Part shown: positions 57,336-64,000 of the stretch, one piece after another
Numbering within the stretch: the first letter of the stretch is position 1
Layout of the letters: every line of letters starts with the position of its first letter
Assembly: GCA_013176395.1 (NCBI GenBank)
Contig: JABMLP010000018.1
Span: forward strand, 1,227,631-1,291,630
From: Venturia oleaginea
Lineage: Eukaryota; Ascomycota; Dothideomycetes; Venturiales; Venturiaceae
Reading direction: 5' to 3'
Length of the DNA: 64,000 bases
Made by a program: the position numbers and the translations under genes
Notes under the pieces: model-generated
What the model saw: only the letters and a program-made list of their open reading frames with translations
Told to the model about the DNA's origin: nothing
Database searches by the model: none

Positions 57336-58258
57336 GATGGCTACACCAAAGAGGAAACGCCGTCAGTAGCTTTCACGCGATACCAGGCTCATAATTCTTA
57401 CTCTACGTGATGCTGGCTTCTGACGAGATTTCAATGTATTGAGAGAACAGCACGAGGCTTCAATTGAGAGGCGATGAAGCCACCTAATATACAGAAGATT
57501 GACGCTTTAACATGGCCCCTTAATCTCTCTCTCTGAAACGCCAATGTACGGCAATTGACACGGCAATCTTGTCAGCTTCACGTTTGCAGCAATCAGAGAT
57601 TACTTTCTTTCACTCAAACCCCTTCAAGTTGATATCTCTCTAGGTCAAATTCAGAAAGCTATCGCTCTTGGCCACCCTACACCGCAGAAAAAGGGCCATG
57701 TGGGATCCAAACCCCTCCTCTCCGAAGAACAGGTTGATGAGCTTGAAGCCTTTGTCACCGCCTGTAAAAAGAACCGCCTCATGTCCTATCTAGAACTCTC
57801 AACCCACTTCAGTCATTTCAAAGTCTCTGATAGAGTAATTGGAGCAGCCCTTGAAAAGAGAGGCTACTATCGAAGAATTGCACGAGTTAAAGCACCACTC
57901 AGCGAAAAAAAACCGCCAAGAGAGACTTGCCTTCGCTCACGAGCACTTGAATTGGTCCCTATACGATTGGACACGTATTCTGTGGACTGATGAGACTTGG
58001 GTTACAGGAGGGAGACACCGGAGGCAATATGTGACACGAAAAAAGTGTGAATCTCTTCACCCTGACTGTATCCTTGAGAAGTTTGTACGGGAGAAAGGAT
58101 GGATGTTCTGGGGCTCCTTTTCAGGCATTGAAAGAGGACCTTCTCTCTTTTGGGGGAAGAGCTGGGGTTCTATCAGTAGTTCTACCTATTCAGTAGTTCT
58201 ACCTATATAGAACACCTGGTCCCTCTGGTTTCAGACTACGTACGAGAAAAGGAGTTCC
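57336..58258 (+). pseudogene. Tc1/mariner-like transposase, degenerate copy 1
   Basis: Begins MATPKRKRRQ at 57336 and runs straight into a TAG (fits CAG to TAG), then LSRDTRLIILTLRDAGF and another stop. The homeodomain-like part resumes at 57700 (KPLLSEEQVDELEAFVTACK). A frame change near 57900 leads to LAFAHEHLNW and the first catalytic block ILWTDETWVTGGRHRRQYVT, then GWMFWGSFSG and a short direct duplication (AGTAGTTCTACCTAT) near 58180-58206. Sequence ends near VSDYVREKEFLIHIS at about 58258; the second and third catalytic acids are missing. Inverted ends were not found. Confidence 0.8.
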
Positions 58259-59181
58259 TAATACACATCTCACAATGTCGAACGAGGGTAGAGTTTAGGA
58301 GCCTTCACTCGGCCACGAGATATTAAATAAGATTGAATTTCTCTTCTCTATTTAATTCGGGACCTTACAGTAGGAAATGAAATTTAAGTTCGCGAAGAAA
58401 AAGTACCGCCGTGAGATCCTCAATCTGCTCCTTTATTATCCTTCTGTCGTCGCAGTAGCAGGCTAATCTCGACCTGTAAGGTTAGGTAGTATTTTGATCC
58501 TGCGAGTAGTAGATATAATACTGGCCTTCGAAGTATAGTCAACGAGGAGGAAACAACAAGTCAATCGCCTTGCCTTGTTGTTTTCTCAGGTCCAAGATAG
58601 TGAAGTATGAAATTCTTAGCGATCAATCACATCAATGACGTCGATCCATCGATTAGTCCCCATAAAACTTCCTGCTCTGTGATATGAAAATCTCCAGTTT
58701 TAATCAGAATCGTATGGAAATCCTATGAAATTCCGGTGGGTCTTAATCTATCAGCACACGTTAGCCTCGTTTCAATAACCAATGAATACAGGCCTCTAGA
58801 AGGACTATCCGCCAATCAGTAGCCTCAGATCTTGTTGATCAGCTTACCAACCAATGAATACCAATCGAAAAGTTCGAAACAAGCAAGACTGACGCGCGCT
58901 GGTATGGCTGTCTTGGCTTTCAGAAAACCACTCGATCGCAGGTTTCAACTGTCCTCGTTAATTACGAAACCACAATACCCTCTTCTAGCGTTTCGAATCC
59001 CCAAAACGCGCTTCTATTTGGGATCCCCAACTCCAAACATAGCGTGGATAGATCTTTTGTAAGTTTCAGAATGAAAATGCATTTTTGGGATCGCGGAAGC
59101 CGGAAGTGGTAAGGTTTTGATGAATACGACGAGTACTATGTGGGGCAACCACCGCCCGGGGAGCACCCCCTCCATCAACTA
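58259..59181. other. Inter-element sequence
   Basis: About 920 bp with no gene or recognised repeat; AT-rich relics are likely. Only short chance frames. Confidence 0.45.
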
Positions 59182-59272
59182 CTGTGGTAGCCGGCCGATA
59201 TATTGTTAGTACGGTGGCTTAAGCCATCGGCCAAGGGTCTTGTATATAACATGTAATGATGTATTACTTAAG

Positions 59273-60417
59273 CTACCACTTCGTATGCCCACCCTGGGCA
59301 TTGATTACATCTTGACATCGTGTACTCATACTAGCTACAAAATCTTGGAGTTGCAGTTCTGTTGTTGCCTCCCATGCCTCCTTCACTGCTATCCGAAGCT
59401 GGTTATAAGAAAGCTGTTTATCACCCCACTTACTTTCAATATAGTCCTTCATTAGATTCCATACTGCCTCATTTGGGTTCAAATCTGGAGAGTATGCAGG
59501 CCAGAAGATTGGTGTAATCCCTCGCTCTCTAAACTCCTGAAAAGTCTCGCCAGCAGCATGCCCAGGAGTACCATCCTGCATAAGCTGAAGACCTGGATTT
59601 ATCCGTAGTCATCCATCAATAACAGGTACCGTACGCTCATACAGCCCCAGAACATCCAACCACGCCGCTTCCGGATCTTATCAACTACACAAGTATTATC
59701 TAGCTCTTCACCAGATTGCCGAGTAACCCATGGTTTGCGATGCCTTCCTCCTGTCACCCAAGTCTCATCAGTCCATAAGATAGTGTTGATTCGGCTTTGT
59801 ACACGTGTATGAAATAGTAATGAAATGATAATGAAATGATAATGAAATAAACATATATGGATAAGTCTCTTGTGTTCTTGATTGTTGATTATTCTTTTAC
59901 GAACATTGAGGTATCCTTGAGATGCAGAGATTGCACCGCCCCTGTCAGTGCCAAGGATACGACAGATAGTATTCCATTGCTCTTGAGTTCAATTAACGTG
60001 TGCGAGAGCCCATTCAAGGCGTATTACTTTACTTCGTTCTGAGAGAGGAGGTTTTGCTCGAGCAACGTATTGTTTAAAGCCATGCTTTCGGAGGGCATTT
60101 CGTATAGCATACTCTCCTACTTCCCAAGATGCAAAGGGACCAGTAGCGAGGTGGAGGTAGGACATCAACCGATTTGTTCGTGAGTAGGGAATAAATGTGA
60201 TAAGCTCCTCAATCTGCTCCTCTGAGAGAGAAGGATCTCGGCCTTTCCGTTTCTTTGGCGTAGTTTGTTCGGCTTGGCACGTATTTTGGACCTGCCTCTG
60301 CGTGACCTTGAGGTGGTTGGCGATGTGCTCGTAAGTCCAGCCATTATCTCGGAGGGTTCTGACTTGTAAGCGCTCATCGCGTGAAAGATCTGGTTGTTTT
60401 TGGCGTACAGGGGGCAT
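59273..60417 (-). pseudogene. Tc1/mariner transposase in copy 2, interrupted
   Basis: Starts MPPVRQKQPDLSRDERLQVR at 60417 (helix-turn-helix: LRDNGWTYEHIANHLKVTQR). Continues through PSLSEEQIEELITFI to RLEWALAHVN, then an in-frame TGA where relatives have Trp, then TQEQWNTI, where the 176-bp insertion begins. After it the catalytic domain resumes as LWTDETWVTGGRHRKPWVTR (first Asp) and GWMFWGCMS. A further frame break near 59600 precedes MQDGTPGHAAG (second Asp) and YSPDLNPNEAVWNLMKDYI (third acidic residue). All three catalytic acids are still visible, but the protein cannot be made. Confidence 0.85.
59788..59963 (-). mobile_element. 176-bp SINE-like insertion with about 10-bp target duplication
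   Basis: Inserted in the mariner transposase. Flanked by AGATAGTGTT (59778-59787) and AGATAGTATT (59964-59973), one mismatch apart, at exactly the point where transposase homology breaks and resumes. On - it starts GTCGTATCCTTGG, has an internal inverted pair GTATCCTTG/CAAGGATAC, and towards its end has repeats of TTATCATTTCA. It lacks terminal inverted repeats. SINE, MITE relic or small LTR are all possible. Confidence 0.6.
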
Positions 60418-60600
60418 TTTGGTGGTATACACAAGCCAGGTATGCCTTTAGGAACACGTAGGTAGAGTATAAAATACAGTAACAACATATTATTAAGTAT
60501 ACAGGCGAGGGGGCTCATTGGCAGCATGATATGCGCTAAAATTGTAAGCCCCCTGGCTGGTGGCGGCGTACTAACAATATATCGTCCGGCTACCACAGTA

Positions 60601-61032
60601 GGCAACAGCAACCCCATTTGAGCTCATGAATACGACCTGTACAGCAGCAAACCTAATTCAGGCAGTCATCAGCAAGTTTTCTTCGTTGTCACATGATCTT
60701 CGTTATACTCACACAGCAGTTCACTCCCACTATCTCGACACGTTTGGCTGTGATAAAAATATCGAGACAGATCGAGAGCAGGACACACTACGGTCACAAA
60801 CACATTGTAAACGCCAAAATCACGGAAAATACAACCAAATCACCGTTTTTTACGGGATTTCTCGCAGGATTTCTCATTGTACTCAAAAAAAGTCCGTAAA
60901 CAATCTAGCATTCAGTCTATTGTAAATTTCAGCCCTTTTTTGGGTTTTTTGGCGGGGAGATCCCCCCCCCAAAGTCACGTGCACCGCATCGCCGCATCGC
61001 CGCAAAAACAACAACAAATCTAGCTCTATCAC
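60601..61032. other. Inter-element sequence
   Basis: About 430 bp without a gene; it ends with the left target duplication AATCTAGCTCTATCAC (61017-61032) of the retroposon. A C9 run lies near 60962-60970. Confidence 0.5.
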
Positions 61033-62632
61033 AGAAAACAGCACACACAGCGAGAACTCAATTTTTGGAATTTACAGAAGTATCATCTAAAGATCATCAA
61101 AACACCTCTGCCAGTGGCCGCTCCGGCCTCTAGAGGCCATCGCGCGTCCCTCAGCGTCGATGAGATACCTCTAGAGTCGCCGTCGCTGCCACGGCAGAGC
61201 AAGCAGACGAATACATGAGCAAGCTACACGAACGATGCGTCCACCAAAGACAACAGCAACCATCTAGTCACTATCTCCCGGCTAGTCCATCACCCCAGAT
61301 GACACTGCAACGCTCCGAGTCGACGAGTCACTGCTAGAACGGCAATACCTTCAACACAACTCAAACACCAGACGCCCGGTGTGCAACAATCGGCACCACA
61401 CACCACTGCAACGACTAGACAACCTCTCCCAACGTCTTGGCAAACCGTCTTGCTACAAGCTGTTGCCCAGAGCCTTGAGTCTCTCCCCAAACTGTTGCCT
61501 CCCAGTTATGGCATTGGCAAGAGTAGGTGCGCGACACAGTAAGTAGTAAGGACGCATAGAAGGAGCCTATTGGCGGCAAATCCCCTCCCTGTAAGCTAGC
61601 AGACGTAGCCTTGAGCCTCTCCCCAGACTGTTGCGTCCCAGTTATGGCAGTGGCAAGAGTAGGTGCGCGATATAGCAAGCAGGGAGAGCGACTAGCAGCA
61701 GATAGGCTCCGACTATACGACGACAGGTCTACAACACAATCGGTGCGACACGATACGGCAGCTGCTAGAGAACCTCATCTACTATCGTCTCCGCAAACCG
61801 TCCTGCTGCAAGCTGATGTCCAGAGCCTTGAGCCTCTCCCCAAACTATTGCCTCCCAGTTATGGCATTGGCAAGAGTAGGTGCGCAACACAGTAAGCAGT
61901 AAGGACGTATAGAAGCAGCTTATTGGCGGCAAATCCCCTCCCTACAAGCCAGCAGACGTAGCCTTGAGCCTCTCCCCAGACTGTTGCGTCCCAGTTATGG
62001 CATTGGCAAGAGTAGGAGCGCGATATAGCAAGTAGGGAGAGCGACTAGCAGCAGGTAGGCTCCGACTATAAGACGGCAGGTCTATAGCACGATCGGCGCC
62101 ATACAATACGGCAGCTACCAGACAGCCTCGTCCACGGGCATACCCGGAGTATCACACCCAAGCAGCGAAATCACGACTACGATGGTTACTAGTGTCTCCA
62201 GCATCACACAACCAAATACACCGCCGCATAGGAATCTGGTGCAAGGCAACTTTCACAAGCAGAAACATACTTAGGGAACCCATTGGCCTTGAGGGATAAG
62301 GCGAAACAGATAGACAAGCTGAGCATTAGAGGGAGACTGTAGGTAGAAGGATAGCGAAACACGAGGCATTGCCTCTTGAGTCTACATAGCACAGATATAC
62401 CAGCAGAATAACCAGTATCTACAAGAGCCAGCGGGCATTTGGAGATACTGGTTAAGGGAAAAGAGGGAGGACGGAGGGGACAGCTGGTCTTGTTTCAGTG
62501 AACGGGGCGAAGTGGGGCGCGGTGGATTATATAATCTATCACGTGTCGGCTGTCTGATGAAGTCCTCCTAACCGGACATAGCTGCCTGATTAAGCGGCTG
62601 CAACCGAGTAGGATAAAATCAATCAATCAATC
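61033..62632 (+). mobile_element. Non-coding VNTR retroposon, copy B
   Basis: 1600 bp in the opposite orientation to copy A. It begins with an A-rich head then CACACAGCGAGAACTCAA and ends GGATAAAATCAATCAATCAA; flanking duplication AATCTAGCTCTATCAC at 61017-61032 and 62633-62648 (16 bp, of which the first four could belong to the tail). It has four of the roughly 130-bp modules rather than two, lacks about 290 bp present in copy A (54925-55205) including the 75-bp duplication, and has about 50 bp near 62400 that copy A lacks. Ends and module sequence are otherwise highly similar. No coding frame is supported. Confidence 0.8.
61411..62110 (+). repeat. Internal tandem repeat (period about 353 bp) of retroposon copy B
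   Basis: Two units of about 353 bp, each with two related sub-modules built around CCTCTCCCCAGACTGTTG and GGCATTGGCAAGAGTAGG. The sub-modules start near 61473, 61609, 61826 and 61962, so spacing alternates 136 and 217 bp. Copy A has only one such unit. Confidence 0.82.
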
Positions 62633-62648
62633 AATCTAGCTCTATCAC

Positions 62649-64000
62649 CAGATTAACTATATAATTACAGCGACATAGGCAGATAGCCTCCAATCCAGGC
62701 CCTAAACTGGGGGCTATGCATCCTCCGCGTCCAGGTCTTTGCCCCAATGAAGCACTCGTACGTGCAGACTCTTCCAAATGCCATCTTCTTGTTAGATACC
62801 GTGGAAGCGATGATATACCATGACTCTGATTCTTCGTCAATTTCGGGTAATTGGCCACTCAGTGACTTGAACCAACTGCTTCCTTTCTGACGTACCAGGG
62901 CTGCGTCTTGCTGTGTCTTCTTTTTCAATGCAAGAGCTTGTTTGGCCAAAGAATCTTTCTTTCAGCTCTCTTTCTCTCGTTATTATCGTTAACATCCACC
63001 ACAATTGACGTTTTTTGAAAGCTTCTTTTAGCCCTCGGGGCCAATATAAGAGTAGGTCTTGAGGGTCTCGTTCCTTGCGCTTTTCGAGGCTATCTGAGTA
63101 GATTGTAGTAGTAGAATCTAGCGCTTCAAGCTCGCCATCAATCTCGTCAATTCGAGCGCCCGTCATCGCGTTGTCATCGCTATAGACGCTAATATCATCG
63201 ATATGATCTGATCCTGAGAGTCCTCGAAATCGGCCTCATCGTCGTATGTATATGGCAAGATGGCTCGGCAGAAACCGACCTCGAATAGATACCAGGTGTA
63301 GCAAGCACCTCGGCGACATGAGAGCACTGTTTTGATGGCTTGAACGTGTAAAATCGATCATTCTGGCACCTCGGTGTCTTGACTTGCTAATGAAGTTGGT
63401 GTAGGTATCGGTGTAGATTTCAACTTTGCCCTGCCATTTTTCGAGGAACCTTTGGTGTCATTATAACCTTTCTTCGTCGGCACTCTTCGGTAAATATAGT
63501 CCAACTTGATCTTTAGTAACGCTGCGGAGGGCCATAGCCTACGTATCTGGATAGAGTAGGACTTTGGTATGGAGGGCGGTGACAGATTTGACGATCTAGT
63601 ATGACTCTGAGATTTAAAAGGCTTGGTTTGCTTAACGGGATTAAAATGTGTACTAAAAGAGAGAGACAAGTAGCTTTCTTTGATGAGATATTGAGTAGTT
63701 ACTAACGCTTCAAGATTCAGAGTCCCATCACCATTGCGAATCGGAACCGACTCCTTTTGACTATAGATCTCGCGATATTGAGTGACTTCGCTACGCAGAT
63801 ATAGTCTGCAATCAGCTCCTTGCGAATATTCTCCGGGTAGTTCCGCACGGCCAGATTAATGGTGACGAGGATGTCTGCCAAGGTGGGGATCTCGGTATAA
63901 GAGGTTTGCTCAATCGGGCGTCACTCAAAGCTGTTTTTGACGCATTATAAGTTCTTTGAAAGGTTGTAATTGTTGAAGTATGAAAGTTGAGTAACAAGTG
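62649..64000 (-). pseudogene. Unassigned degenerate coding sequence
   Basis: Several - strand frames hint at a broken protein: a piece near 63990-63740 (TSYTEIPTLADILVTINLAV), one near 63670-63358 (SFSTHFNPVKQTKPFKSQ), and one near 62949-62665 (ALALKKKTQQDAALVRQKGS, ending SPQFRAWIGGYLP). They lie in different frames with stops between. I do not recognise a family. It may be a decayed host gene or part of a transposon that continues past the window edge. Confidence 0.3.

Larger units (their letters stand above)
59182..60598 (-). mobile_element. Tc1/mariner element, copy 2
   Basis: Flanked by TA at 59180-59181 and 60599-60600, with inverted ends of about 35 bp beginning CTGTGGTAGCCGG. It contains a degenerate transposase and a 176-bp foreign insertion at 59788-59963. 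Without that insertion it would be about 1.23 kb, a normal Tc1/mariner size. Confidence 0.9.

Noticed and set aside
1..64000. tRNA, rRNA, CRISPR arrays and bacterial-type operons.
   Set aside because: I scanned for B-box-like sequence and regular spacer arrays and saw none; all evidence is for a fungal nuclear region. The GGTTCAAATC-like string near 59475 is part of the mariner transposase.

Overview
The window is nuclear DNA of a filamentous ascomycete, most likely Pezizomycotina. The evidence is dense protein genes on both strands, short GT-AG introns (mostly 46-75 nt), fungal-only families (Scm3 with a long tail, membrane-anchored cysteine synthase 2, RTA1-like, fungal dual-domain Vip1) and fungal transposons (a chromodomain Ty3/gypsy element, pogo/Fot1 elements with a C-terminal zinc knuckle, Tc1/mariner). 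I cannot name a genus from the sequence.

Left half (1-29.5 kb) is gene-rich. In order: a broken RTA1-like gene (-), a broken AAA+ ClpB-like gene (-), an MFS transporter with one frameshift (+), the inositol pyrophosphate synthase Vip1 (-), the small-subunit processome WD40 protein Utp21 (+), a decayed SNF2 ATPase (+), a PQ-loop vacuolar-type transporter (-), a GH28 pectinase fragment (+), a PAQR/hemolysin-III receptor (-), an unassigned conserved gene (+), and the divergent ribosome-biogenesis pair Ssf1 (-) and Rrp3 (+). Splice models given here close in frame for all the intact genes.

Right half (30-64 kb) is transposon-rich with one gene island at about 45-53 kb. It holds three pogo elements, a near-complete young chromovirus, several solo LTRs, two Tc1/mariner copies and two copies of an unusual 1.55-1.6 kb non-coding retroposon. 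The elements are nested: one solo LTR carries both a smaller solo LTR and a retroposon, each with its own target-site duplication. The other copy of that LTR in this window shows the empty sites. The gene island carries NDUFAF7 (-), cysteine synthase 2 (+), the CENP-A chaperone Scm3 (-) and a secreted three-repeat cysteine-rich protein with dibasic (Kex2-type) sites (-).

Most promising for novelty: (1) the non-coding retroposon with a variable internal tandem-repeat module, a tetranucleotide tail and 12-16 bp target duplications, which resembles an SVA-type composite element; (2) the secreted triple 8-cysteine protein, apparently a processed precursor, sitting at the edge of the transposon block; (3) a 176-bp insertion inside a mariner transposase with a roughly 10-bp duplication. 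Premature stops that read as CAA/CAG to TAA/TAG recur in several dead genes and fit RIP-like C-to-T mutation. Single-base indels recur too, partly at homopolymers, and could be decay or sequencing error.
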